Origin: Cyclina sinensis
Taxonomy: Eukaryota > Mollusca > Bivalvia > Venerida > Veneridae
Direction: 5' to 3'
Assembly: GCA_012932295.1 (NCBI GenBank)
Contig: JAAONU010000014.1
Location: 434,001 to 498,000, forward strand
DNA length: 64,000 nt
Made by a program: the position numbers and the translations under genes. Positions 50,301-60,551 of the stretch are shown piece after piece; within the stretch, counting starts at the first letter, position 1, and each line of letters begins with the position of its first letter. The notes under the pieces are model-generated. The model had not been told where the DNA came from. It did no database searches and saw only the letters and a program-made list of their open reading frames with translations.

Positions 50301-53300
50301 CACGGGCTCGAGCCTTGCAGAAATTGACCTAAACTCCCACCAGCCCTTTTTCAGAGCGAGTACTAGAAAAAAAGCAGTCATTGGTAGATCTTATAGTCAC
50401 AGGTGCCAGAAATGAAGCTGATGCATTTAAGACGAAAATCTCAACTTGTAATTTGTGGTCAGACTCAACGACAATACGCCATTCAGCTTCTAGGCTACAG
50501 GCTTATTTTCACAGAGTATTACCGCTAAAGGTGTTAGAAGCTGGGATTTTTAATTCACGCGTATGTTTACTGTCTAATCAACATTCTTGGCAGCTCTGGG
50601 TGATATAAATTGAAAGGCCTTGTCCTTTCAGTCGACGCTAGTAAGTTTAAACTCAAACATCCTACATGGACAAGATGGTAAAACATTAAATGTTACACAG
50701 CAATTTGCATAACTTTACTGTATATATAATTCCATTACATTCCAAATATTCTCTATTTGAATATTCGTTTTTAAACGCCCTCTCTGTAACGTTTTTATTT
50801 TGCTTTGTGTACAAAACAAACAAATATCTTATGCTTACTCTAATCAGATTCTTATTTTTCATTATTTATCTTTTTGAATTATGTTTGTATAGAACGCAGA
50901 CGACTCTAGCTAAAATTGCTTTTCCACATAACATGCATGTTTAAGGTTATTTTCGGTAATCGAAGTCAAAGGATTTGCTTAGCTTTTCATGGCTTATATA
51001 TAATCTTAAAAAATCGTAGACAACGAATACAAAATGATGTTTATTCACTCTTAAATAACCAAAAGACATGTCATTATCGTCTGCCGGGGCCTACAAAGTA
51101 CAAAACGTTTTATATGATTTCGGAAAAGATATTCAATTAGTATGTAAACACACTTCAGACCTATTAAGTGTTTTACAAGTGGAACTGAGCAGTTTGCCTA
51201 TTGATAGAAATGCCGAAAGCTCTTTTAGCTCTGTTCAAGCAAAATCATAGCAAATATTTGTATTATTATTATTTAAAGAAAATTTATATCAAGAGTTCTC
51301 ATGCTTTCATTTACGGTCTTATAATCATTACTTAGAAAATAAGAGTATTTTTTGAGAGCTTGATGTATGCAAACCCAAACAAAAAGGACAAGGTATTTGG
51401 CAATTCAAAATGTTTAATTGAAGCTATCTTAAAATTTCTACGGTTTGAAAAGCAATGATTTTTTTTAAAGTAAAAAATGACGAAAAATAAAACGGTTTTA
51501 TTTTATAGACCATCCTTGTAAGGAATAGATTTTCCAAGCAGTTTTATGTCGAAACAATATTAATCTTACGACGGTCATGAAAATTCTACCCGGCAATCAA
51601 GATAAGGAAGCCATCAATAATACATGTGCTTGTATTTTATTGTGTGAGACTTAAGTACAGGATCTTAGAAGAAACAAAGATCTAGCAACTGTGTTACAAC
51701 CTCTTTTATACGTTTGAAATAAGCAGTATCTCTAAAGAGACATGTCAGAAATTAATAAAGCATAAAAAAAAAATATTTCTTTTATACACGTGTTTTCTAC
51801 ATCGATAGTGGATTGAGGTTACATAAACTGAACTGCTCTTTTTTCCTTTCCTTTTTTTCTCATTACTTTCTGTGGAGAACTCTTGTCTAAAAAGGTTCTA
51901 GACCAACGGTTCTACCACAATCCGGAACTGGATATTTGAGGGAAAAAAACCTTTGGGTGTGAAAAAAAACTCTCTGCTTCTATATCACACCGTTCACTAG
52001 TATAACTTAAAAAGAAATGTTACATTATTTATACTTTTCAGACCGTATTTCATATTTCAAAAAGGGACTTCAGCAAAAACTTCTTTATCCTCCTTTTTGA
52101 CAAGATTTTTGTAAGACTGGCAAAATGGTTCTTCTAAACATTTAACAATTTACCGAAAAGACGGTCTCCAATCACAACAGATAAAACCGGCTAAAATTTT
52201 AATTACATGTACTTACATGTAAAGTTGACGTCAAAAAAATCTTTTATTTCATACAAAATTAAATGCTGCATTGCATTGAATGTCAAATTGATATAACTGA
52301 CATATTTATTGAACAGCACGACCCTATTCATTCCACCCCACGCTCAAAATGACAAACAAAAGTTGATAACTGCTGTGTTTGTAAGATAATCTATATTCAT
52401 GAATTGGCTATTACTTTTTGACGGAAAAGACACAAATATTATGTAAACACATTGGGTTTTAAACAAATACAGACTATGCTTAGACAAAAACGCCGTCTGT
52501 AAATAGTGATAGAGAGCATATTTTAAAACTAGAATGCAACGCCTAATGCATTTGACATAATCGTTAAAACACGGAATTTCAGATATCTGTTAAAGTTCGT
52601 GACATAGAATTTGTATATGATAAAGGTCAGAAATCTTAAGATACTAGCCTAACTACAAGATAGATTTCAGTGTTACTCGACGTAAGTAGTAAAGACATAA
52701 AATGAACCCAATTCGTATATAATTCGACTGTTAATAAGATATACATGTATATGTGTTTCTTTAATACCTACCACAATTTTCTCTTTCTGCTCAGGATCAA
52801 TTGTTTCCAAGTAGTTGCCATATTCTGCACGAGGTTTCACCATCATGTTAATCTCGTCCATTCTCGTCTTGATTGTCTCGAGAGGATCTTCATCTGGAAG
52901 AGGAATAGTAACCTTATAATGAAGACTTTTCATTTGGCGCGCTTCCTTCGCAATTTTTTCTTTTAATATCCAGTCATGTTCTACAATATAATCTCCAGCT
53001 TTGTCTAAGTTTTTGCGGGAAACAACAGGGTCATCGTCAGAAAGGTATACGTCCTCATCATCAGACGACTCCTCCACATCCTCTTCTTGCTCGCGCATAC
53101 CGGAAATGCGACCGCTGCTGCTATTAATTCTGGCAGACGTACCCGCGCTAGTATCACGAGACCCTACTCTTCCAGTTAATTCAACAGAAGGTTCTAAAAT
53201 GGGCAAATTCAGATGACTATTTGTTCGCGTCAGACTGCCTGTTAACGATCTGTTATCTCGCTGTGCACTGTCGATCGGTGGCATATGATGTAACCCCTGC

Positions 53301-53599
53301 ATTGAAACACTTTTTGATATTTTCACCTTTTTCGGCGCTCTTCCAATACTGCTAAGGTCTAAACTACTGTGATATAATTTAGTTTTGCGCGGCACTTTTC
53401 TTTTCAATTTAATCCTTGGATCGCGCACGTTTTTCTCGCGCATTTTTTCATTCAGTTCATCTAGTGTTGTATGCCCTCGTTGCCAGAAAGGCCTCCATTT
53501 GCCATCCTCTTCAGCATGAAAAGTTTTTCGCGACTTTTTCCGGCGTGTCCTAGTATTTGTTTCACTATTAGTCGAATCTTCCTCGGCCATTTCATCCAT
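32313..53599 (-). CDS. CNBD2-like protein with two cyclic-nucleotide-binding folds
   Basis: I assembled 21 coding exons on the minus strand; all have GT..AG borders and matching phases, giving 2616 bp (871 residues plus stop). Exons: 52772-53599, 48237-48293, 47902-47972, 47115-47211, 46586-46654, 46148-46239, 45432-45505, 45068-45150, 43764-43847, 43379-43431, 42891-42968, 42185-42245, 41397-41511, 40400-40467, 38125-38242, 37773-37870, 37237-37418, 36819-36924, 33325-33381, 32864-32953, 32313-32447. Features include FKHLFPAQLEEQLARVVAYE leading into a first CNB fold and a split second CNB fold ending in SDGAEIIKISKRFFLQHA. The order and the C-terminal tail resemble cyclic nucleotide-binding domain-containing protein 2, which is linked to sperm/ciliary function in vertebrates. 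The family name is from recognition, not a search. The ATG at 53599 has a good context, but upstream in-frame codons stay open. Confidence 0.8.
34834..36419 (-). mobile_element. Tc1/mariner-type transposon, full length but inactive
   Basis: Terminal inverted repeats of about 33 bp: CACTCAACACAATAAATTAA at 34834 onward, and the reverse complement of CACTTAACAAAATAATTTAA ending at 36419. Both ends are flanked by TA (34832-34833 and 36420-36421). The 1586-bp element holds one transposase frame on the minus strand, intact in length but carrying an internal stop. Its coding part is visibly more GC-rich than the intron around it. It sits in an intron of the CNBD2-like gene and is transcribed in the same direction. 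Confidence 0.92.
35144..36115 (-). pseudogene. Tc1-like DD34E transposase with in-frame stop
   Basis: One frame of 323 codons from ATG at 36115. The N-terminal HTH region (SEAEAARAVGRLLAVQTQRE, then GVSQRVIQRLWQKYLDTG) is followed by a TAA at 35813-35815, right after RISA where relatives have Gln; a C-to-T change would explain it. The frame then continues unchanged (TYRNRLHDANLRACRP). The second catalytic Asp (FVLMDDSATAHRA) and the Glu (SPDMKPIEHAWD) are 34 residues apart, giving the DD34E signature. The first Asp is not seen: the FSDESRF-type motif reads YSSKF, as if two codons were lost. Two defects make the protein inactive. Confidence 0.9.
41880..42033. repeat. Near-palindromic hairpin element (MITE-like)
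   Basis: About 70-bp arms face each other: left 'aataataggtaagtgtctta' with 'agaaagtttatctgg', right 'ggataaactttttcatattt' with 'aagacactaacctattatt'. An inner stem 'ggaatttatcggg'/'cccgataaattcc' closes around a short GC-rich loop (tgagccgaaggcga). The loop and inner stem are far more GC-rich than the intron around them. Target duplications are not clear. Confidence 0.8.
42062..42103. repeat. Poly-T / poly-G homopolymer junction
   Basis: A run of about 23 T is followed directly by a G-rich run (ggcggggcgggggggggggg). It lies about 30 bp after the hairpin element. Such runs are prone to sequencing error and slippage, so the exact lengths are unreliable. Confidence 0.85.
43379..46654 (-). 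other. CNBD2-like gene: first CNB fold exons
   Basis: Exons at 46586, 46148, 45432, 45068, 43764 and 43379 encode the first CNB fold. Helices ITHILRATKAFKHLFPAQ lead to ERYDTRRIIAQQGRDPERFY and FILTGK, the usual beta1-beta4 start. The region that should hold the phosphate-binding cassette reads TTDPQEMSQNWPREHHLVAK: a Glu and the Pro-Arg pair are kept, but the canonical Phe-Gly-Glu and Arg-Ala-Ala-Thr words are not. The fold closes with GHVEVLIIDKNDF. Cyclic nucleotide binding is therefore uncertain. The intron between 45068 and 43847 carries the 848-bp inverted repeat. Confidence 0.75.
44156..45003. repeat. 848-bp fold-back element, two ~337-bp inverted arms
   Basis: The left arm (44156-44492) and right arm (44667-45003) are reverse complements with only a couple of visible differences (e.g. 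gttgtgaac versus gttgtatac). The spacer of 174 bp contains 'gatattttcacgagtggcgc', a word I associate with common bivalve repeats. There is no ORF of note and no clear target duplication. It lies in the CNBD2-like intron between exons 45068-45150 and 43764-43847; the right arm ends only about 65 bp from the exon border. Confidence 0.9.
47330..47860. repeat. 24-bp minisatellite, about 20 copies
   Basis: Units such as 'ggcattagtatcgtaatacc' plus 'acta' repeat at 24-bp intervals with some indels. Because 24 is a multiple of three, minus-strand frames show an 8-residue periodicity (ILMPSG-like), which creates long ORFs without coding meaning. It lies in the intron between exons 47902-47972 and 47115-47211 of the CNBD2-like gene. 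Confidence 0.85.
50268..50316 (+). repeat. Degenerate tRNA-like promoter, possible SINE head
   Basis: An A-box-like word (tagagtgttgg, 50271-50281) and a B-box-like word (gggctcgagcc, 50303-50313) occur at about tRNA spacing, with 'ctgaagatcacgg' between them. A full cloverleaf is not convincing, so this is probably the head of an old tRNA-derived SINE inside the first large intron of the CNBD2-like gene. Confidence 0.35.
52772..53599 (-). other. CNBD2-like gene: long first coding exon (disordered, charged N-terminus)
   Basis: This 276-codon exon encodes a basic then acidic low-complexity region. A Lys/Arg-rich part (TRTRRKKSRKTFHAEEDGKW, then KLKRKVPRKTK) precedes a Ser-rich stretch and an acidic patch (EESSDDEDVYLSDDDP). 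It ends YLETIDPEQKEKIV at the donor GTAGGT and joins KYKYVDHNEIRKKKRKHWT in the next exon. Length and composition point to a disordered regulatory tail. The frame remains open upstream to about 53692; a phase-1 acceptor after 53668 would let it join the candidate exon at 57635-57702. Confidence 0.75.
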
Positions 53600-54689
53600 G
53601 GTTTGTTGAATTCCTAGCAACATCAAATCTTGACTGTTCAATATGTTTTTATACCTTTTTTCCTGAACTTTCAGAGTTCGAATTTCAAACAAAAGAGATC
53701 AATTTGTGTCATTAAATTCCCGTTTCTCATCAACGAAACTACAGAACTGAAATAAAATCCGCACAAAACGTGAATGTAACACAATCGATTCTGTCTTTGT
53801 CCGGTTTTGAGGCGAATTTATCTTCAGAATTTGAATGCCAATGTCAAAAAAATATAAACTTATAAAAAATTATCAAAGCTTATTCTTTTCATTTCTTTAA
53901 AGATTTTGGATCAGTTTATATATTAATTTAATCTAGTTGCTTTCCGCGTGTTCATTTCAACTATATGACACTACAATAAGCGATCGGTTCTTTTCAACTT
54001 TAAGTCGCTTTTAAATCCCTCGATCGCTAACAGAAATTACATATTGACGTTGAATTCAAAACCCTATATTTGTTTATGTCAAGCAGGTGGAAAGATACAT
54101 TCGTAAAATCATTTCTAACTGGTCAACAGAAGTGTGTCGATACTATTCACGACATGAACGAAATAAATATGTAATATGTTGCAACTTTATACTAATAAAT
54201 CCAACATAATGAAACGTTTTTTTTTATCTCTGCTATTTTATGTCCCGTCGTAAGAAAACATATCTAGTCGCGTGTTGTAACGTTATACAAATCAAAATGG
54301 TAAAATATTTTAATAAGATTAAATTATAGAATAGACCTTGTGCAAATATTTATTTGTTTGGTCACAAACTTCTACAATAGCCTTAAATCACATTGATTTT
54401 CTCCTATGATACCGTTACATGCTACACCGAAGTGAAACACTCTACAATTTTATATCAGTGATACTTAAATTTCAGATAATGATTATAAAGAATTCTTTGA
54501 AAACATTAAATTTATCATTTTACCAGATAACTACGTGGTCAATGTGTTTCAAATTAAAATCTAAAGATTTGTTAAATAAAACAGACAGTTTTCAAGATTT
54601 TGTATTCAATTAATTATGATCATTTTTGTGCTGTTGTCGTCGTCTTTTCTTGTTCTTTTTTATATAAATTTTTATTTATTTATTTTACG

Positions 54690-54743
54690 TTGTTGTTTTC
54701 GTCGTCGTCGTTGTTGTTGTTGTTTTGTTGTTGTTGTCGTTTA
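54690..54743. repeat. (GTT)n/(GTC)n microsatellite
   Basis: Interrupted runs of gtt and gtc trinucleotides (gttgttttcgtcgtcgtcgt, then gttgttgttgttttgttgtt). It produces a spurious poly-Gln/Asn ORF on the minus strand. Confidence 0.85.
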
Positions 54744-55323
54744 GGAAGTAAACCTGACAGATCGTTTGAAGAAGTACGAAAAAACACACTCAAAAACAGT
54801 TTAACATTTATCCAACATACGAATATTCTTTGAGCCAGATGGATTGAACGACTCCCTTTAAGTAATCCTATTTCATCAAGCAAAAAATAATCAATCCGTG
54901 TTTTAGTAAAACCGGTCGGAAAGCAAATGATTTTTGTCTTTGCTGCGTTGTTAAGACGCTGTATTCAATCACCAGGCAAGGCTAATCAATTATTCACAAC
55001 TAAATTATACCCCGTTTACAATATGCATGAATATGTACTTGAATTAGTATTAATTAAATTCCCCCTTTATACCTATGGGATTACAAGCTCCTTCAATAGG
55101 GGGTAATACGAGAATGTGCACCTTAAAAAGTGAAACGAAATTATATATTTCATAAATAATCTTTTTTCTGTAGTGAATACTCTGATGCATAAAATGAAAT
55201 AAGCATACGCAAATCATTAATTGAATGTGTGACAACTAATAAATAAAAGATAATCCGTCGAATCTTTAAAGTGTATTTTTGCATTTCGAACGGTTTGGCC
55301 AAATCGGAATCATATGTCTTTTG

Positions 55324-55841
55324 CTTTTGAACTACCTCTTATTTCCAGCCTCCGAGGATTTTGCATTACGGCTCATTTTTACCCTCCACGCCTTTTGAAC
55401 TATGCCTTATTTCCAGCCTCCGAGGATTATGCATTACGGCTCATTTTCACCCTCCACGCCTTTTGAACTATGTCTTGTTTCCAGCCTCCGAGGATTATGC
55501 ATTACGACTCATTTTCACCCTCCACGCCTTTTGAACTATGTCTTGTTTCCAGCCTCCGAGGATTATGCATTACGGCTCATTTTCACCCTCCACGCCTTTT
55601 GAACTATGTCTTGTTTCCAGCCTCCGAGGATTATGCATTACGGCTCATTTTCACCCTCCACGCCTTTTGAACTATGCCTTATTTCCAGCCTCCGAGGATT
55701 ATGCATTACGGCTCATTTTCACCCTCCACGCCTTTTGAACTATGTCTTGTTTCCAGCCTCCGAGGATTGTGCATTACGACTCATTTTCAGCCTCTACGGC
55801 CTTTGAAGTATATATTATTTCCAGCCTACGTGGCTTATGGA
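55324..55841. repeat. 68-bp tandem repeat, about 7.6 copies
   Basis: The unit runs 'cttttgaactatgtcttgtt', 'tccagcctccgaggattatg', 'cattacggctcattttcacc', 'ctccacgc'. Spacing is exactly 68 bp over at least six copies, and the outer copies are more diverged. Since 68 is not divisible by three, each frame reappears shifted in the next unit, so the stacked 66-codon ORFs here are an artefact of the repeat. Confidence 0.92.
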
Positions 55842-57634
55842 AACCTCTTTTCCAGTAAGGTATCATTTCTGTTCGGCAGGCAGCCAGACAATCGTAACTA
55901 CATTGTATATTCTTTAATTAGCTGGTGGCTAAAAGACCGCACATATCAAAATGATCAGTTGATGAACTTGTACCTCCGTACACACACTTCTTTGATGGTA
56001 CGGCTGGTCAAAAGATAATCAAACGAAAACGGACTTGTTTATTTTCTGTCAGTGCAAAAGTAAGCGTATTAATAACAAAAGGTGTATTTGTTTGTCAAAG
56101 ATATTACCAGCTTATTACACAACGTTTAGTCGATCATTTTTTTCACACAATGTGAGATTGTGTTTCTTTCACTCGAAAGAATTATCACTGACTTTTTTGC
56201 TTTATTTGATTGCTTATAGAATCCAAGGTGTCAAATCTGATTTGGATTTACTGATCCGTTTTGGCAGAGAGTAATCTCTTTGATGATAAAATACATTGTA
56301 GCACCTGTTGAAATCAACTTGTCCGCACTTGCTTATGGAAAATCCGGGAAATTGGATTTGTCACTCCTCAAAATGTTTTTTTTTCTGTAGAAATCCATTT
56401 CATATTCGTTGCAGGCACTAACACGTTAGTGATGCATTTATTCGAGGTACCTGTTATTTCATTGTGCGATCCTAAATTTAATGCGTGCATTTTTGTGGGA
56501 AAATAGCTGTGAAAGGGTTTGGGAAAATTTAAAAAAGGACTAGGTTTTACAATGGCACCTGCGCAAGTATCATCCGCCTCATTCAGACCTGATCAATTAC
56601 AACACTGAAGATTCAGTACACATTTTGATCTAAACGGTCAGGGGGTCAACAGTTTTATTTCTTTAAATAAACAGAGATAAAGATCTATGTCAGCTACTGA
56701 TTTATTTTTAAAGTAAAAATAACATAAGTTAAAACAAACCTCTTTACTTTATCCAAATCTAAATTCAAAAAGAAATAACTTTGACAGCAGAACGGACAAC
56801 CAATATTTGAAACAGGATAACTTTATCTGTATAAGAATATACATGTATGTATTTAATATTGGAAGAGTAATGAAGAAATGTTAGGCAGACAAAGGCGTTT
56901 GATTGATGAAGATCGGTTTTCATATGTGAGGCTTTGCTGTAGCCTTATAATGGACTCTATTCAAAAGGTAGATTATCATTGGCAAAGATATTTATGGTTT
57001 TCTCGATCGATGAGTTGGTAATTAAAAGGCTTCAAATGTACACTTACTATCTTTTGTAAAACCTTTTACAATTAATATTGAAAATGAATCGCTAAAGAGC
57101 GGCTGGAAACTTTAGTCTAATATTTTTAGATTTGGAAGACCATAAACTGATTGAAATTCTTTGTCACAAAATAATTATATTGCACGAACGAACAGATAAA
57201 TAAAGACAAAACCAAAAAAGTTTTTAAATACATATATGTACTTGCACATGGCAAGATTAACTATATATTTGGTAAAACAATTCGATAGATTCATTTTAGA
57301 GGATTACTGAAGTTATATTTTCACTTTCTTTCAATAACTGAAGTATTCAAGATTACGGGACGCAACCGTACCATCTAGCTCGACTTTCTCATAATAGTTA
57401 ACTCCCTTATCTAGACAAATAATTTACACATGATAAACTTTTTTACTGTCTGTATCAGTTTCATATGAAAACTGATTTATGCTGATATGTGCTATGACCA
57501 TAAAGAACAAATAAAATTTTAATGATAAATTTGCTGTCTAACTAAACACTCCGCCATGCTCAGTTTCTTTTATAATGTACTAACGAAACGTTAATCCAGC
57601 TATGTCGGATAACAAGAGTGTATGAATTACCTAC

Positions 57635-57702
57635 CTTGGGTATAGAGCTGTCCAAATTTGATGCTCTTCAAAGCTTTGTAAGAAGTTGCCATCTGGTCGC
57701 CT
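57635..57702 (-). CDS. Candidate upstream first coding exon
   Basis: On the minus strand a poly-T tract and acceptor (tttttgcag) are followed by 68 bp and a donor (ccaag|GTAGGT). From an ATG at 57692 the frame reads MATSYKALKSIKFGQLYTQ and ends in phase 1. It could splice to a phase-1 acceptor after 53668 (ctgaaag), which would add VQEKRYKN.. in frame to the CNBD2-like protein and 42 residues in all. The downstream acceptor has a weak pyrimidine tract. It could instead belong to another minus-strand gene. Confidence 0.4.
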
Positions 57703-58061
57703 CTGCAAAAAAAAAAAAAATGTTTACATTAAATCAGAAAAAAATGAAACAAAACGTTTACACGTTCCAGATTTTATGAGACGCTGACAGTTAAGACATG
57801 TGGTAGACTCAATATTTCGAATTGACTTTTTCGGTTTTCATTCATTTTGCAAAAGATAATCCTGGTTTCGTAAATGCAATGGAAAACGTTCCAAAAAGGT
57901 TCTTACTCTCTGGCAAAAAGCTATATTGAAACCAAAAATGATAACAGCAAATGGTAACTTGTAGTTTCTGTTCTCAGGAAAAGATACCATTTAAGTTATG
58001 ATTACAAGTTCGAACTAGCATGATGCATCTTATGTGTTCAAATTAGTCATATCTATTTGTG

Positions 58062-58298
58062 TTGATTTATGGTCGGTACCGGTTGCCCAAACGACCGACG
58101 TCCCCAGAGTTTCCAAGAGTTTAGATGTTTAAGGTTGTAGGGGACATCCGATTTCCCATGATCAGTGTAACGTCTAGTTTAACGTCTAATTAAGACGGTT
58201 TAGTATAGACAGTAATGTTAGTGGAGGAGTGGGGAATCGAACTCGTGATCCTCGGATTACCGGTTCATTGCGTTACCACTAGACCACTTCTCCGCTCC
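58062..58298 (-). mobile_element. tRNA-derived SINE, copy 1
   Basis: Read on the minus strand it begins GGAGCGGAGAAGTGGTCTAG with an A-box, then a B-box (GAGTTCGATTCC) and a CTCCTCC end to the tRNA-like head. A body follows with CCACTAACATTACT and a tail with GTCGGTCGTTTGGGCAACCG. Head, post-tRNA word and tail are shared with the copy at 63653, which defines the family. The cloverleaf is too poor for a functional tRNA. No convincing target-site duplication was seen. Confidence 0.8.
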
Positions 58299-59003
58299 TG
58301 CTGATAGTCAACTAACATGACACATGTTTTGTAGACGAACGGTATATACAAATAATAATTGTTCAATAACACCAGACCAATAGAAATAAAACTCAATGTT
58401 TGACATGTTCTTTTCGTAATGTTTTCTGATAAAATGGTTAGATGACTTTTCAAATTAAAGTCAAACATAATAGAATTCAAAAATCCAAACTCTATTACTG
58501 ATTTAATTGATTTCATGAGCGACAAAGCCATTCAAACACTTGTCAACTTGCAATTTTATTTTGCAGAGGTTTCATATCAGTTATTTCGATCAAATGACTG
58601 CACTGCACCATGTCAGAGAAATTTTGACTATGACTCTACATTTTTATTGAATTCTTTGTATCATTCAACGTAATAATTACAAAAAAATAGCAGAGAAAGC
58701 AGTCGAGTAACAATTAAGAGAAACAACGGACTGGAACGGAAGCACGTAAAACTTTTTTTTCTTTACATGTTATTTCAAAACAAAAAATAACAGTGCGTCC
58801 GGAGAGTGAAACATAGTCAACAGCTGGCAGACAACATGTTTTGTAGTTAGATGACGCCTCCTCTTCGACCGTCTGCAGTATTTCTGTTTCATGTCCGGCT
58901 ATAGTTGTAAATATCTGCGACCAATTACACGTATGATTGTTGCCTACTATTTACGACCTTCTAGTCAATGAAGACTGTGTGCGCACTGCTTTTATTAAAC
59001 TGT

Positions 59004-59350
59004 TGACATTAGGCTAACCTCCTGGCAACAGACTTAGATAACGTTGGTCATGGCAACCAAAGTGCTAGTCACATGAGGTTACCCTTCTGCCATGGCAACA
59101 GACCTGGATAACGTTGGTCATGACAACCAAAGTGCTAGTCACATGAGGTTACCCTATTGCCATGGCAACAGACTTGGATAACGTTGGTCATGACAACCAA
59201 AGTGCTAGTCACATGAGGTTACCCTATTGCCATTGCAACAGACCTGGATAACGCGTTGATCGTGACAGTCATGTGCTAGTCACATGAGGTTACACTTCTG
59301 CCATGGACACAAACCTGGATAACTTAGGTCAAGACAACCTAAATGCTACT
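59004..59350. repeat. 70-bp tandem repeat, about 4.5-5 copies
   Basis: The unit 'ggcaacagacctggataacg', 'ttggtcatgacaaccaaagt', 'gctagtcacatgaggttacc' plus about ten bases starts at 59024, 59094, 59164, 59234 and about 59305. The last copies are more diverged. It contains the inverted words GGCAAC/GTTGGTC. No coding meaning. Confidence 0.9.
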
Positions 59351-60469
59351 GCAGTGCTTTTTTTGGAACGCAGAATATGAGAGATAATTTTAAGTTGGCC
59401 TTCTCGTTTTCTGCATCAGCAAGGCAATTCAGGCATGTACTAATATTATTGACAAGAAAACAATGACTATTTTTATTTCTTTATTCGAGTGTTTAATTAA
59501 TTACCAAGGTAACGTTTGGAAACGTTTTGCATTATAACCGTTATATTGAAGTTGAACAGTTGATTTAAAAGATGACATACGTCATTAAACACATATATTA
59601 TAATCTTATTTATATAAATTCAGGAAGAAGTCATTAAAAAGCAATTTGGGATAATCTAATGAAATATCTGATTGTATAACTGTAATATTTACGTGTAGAT
59701 AGATGAGCTTATATATTAAAAAGTGTAAAAAGAATGACAGGAAAATATTGATCACTTAATAAAACTTAATGATTATGTTTATCCTGATAATTTAACTTAG
59801 GGTAGACAATTTTTTACCCTATCCCAGGAGAAATCAGCGCTCACAAAATATTTTCATTGACGTATGGGTCATAAACGTTGATTTTCATTTAATGGGGGAA
59901 ACGAATTTTAGACAATCCTTAGATTAGCTATTTTGTAAATACGTGATAGATACTTAATCTAAAGTAAATATTTAAAGTTGTTGCATTACATACATATTCG
60001 TGCTAAATTTCAATAAAAAGCACTTCAAAAAAATCCTTTCGTATGAGAAAATCGTTCATCTAAAATAGTGACTCGTAAACAGTCTCAGATTTTTCGTTTT
60101 CTTTCCAGACATTGAAATAGAATATTCATTTTACTTAAGACTTACTTTTCTTGAAATTCTCTCGACAGAAGATCCGAAACTGTACAACATATAAGCAGAG
60201 GATAGTTTTAAAAATTGCAATTAATTGTAACGTAACAGATTACTCGTAAACAAACAAAATACGGGTACACACCTGAAAAAAAATCATCTATCGGTTTAGT
60301 ATCCGATTCATACCTATGTTTTGATTTATTAAATGAAGTACAAAAAACCCGCGGTTAAGCACACAACTTGTTTACGGACGATGTACCAACTACGAACCAC
60401 GTCTCACACCCTTTTTGGTGCTGCTGACTGGTTGGGCATACTTAACATTATCTTTGGCACAATTTGTTC

Positions 60470-60551
60470 GTCGGGACTTGATTTCGTGGGTTACCTGAAC
60501 CACGAAATCCACGAAAATTAATCCCCCACGAATATTAATGATTTCACAGTA
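60470..60551 (-). repeat. End of an interspersed repeat with hairpin
   Basis: An inverted pair gatttcgtgg/ccacgaaatc (60480-60489 and 60500-60509) is followed by 'cccccacgaatattaatgat' and 'ttcacagta'. From general knowledge, TACTGTGAAATCATTAAT..CGTGG is a frequent terminal sequence of repeats in mollusc genomes. The other end was not located; the element may extend left to about 60345. Confidence 0.45.

Larger units (their letters stand above)
53700..57630. other. Upstream region of the CNBD2-like gene
   Basis: Apart from the microsatellite at 54690 and the 68-bp array at 55324 I see no feature. If the exon at 57635 is part of the gene, this is its first intron; otherwise it contains the promoter. 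Confidence 0.35.

Noticed and set aside
54680..54883. Gln/Asn-rich ORF on the minus strand
   Set aside because: Produced by the GTT/GTC microsatellite.
55402..56018. Family of repeated 66-residue proteins
   Set aside because: The ORFs are the same 68-bp tandem unit read in shifting frames.
58226..58298. Functional tRNA gene on the minus strand
   Set aside because: Same reasoning: poor stems and a shared SINE body.
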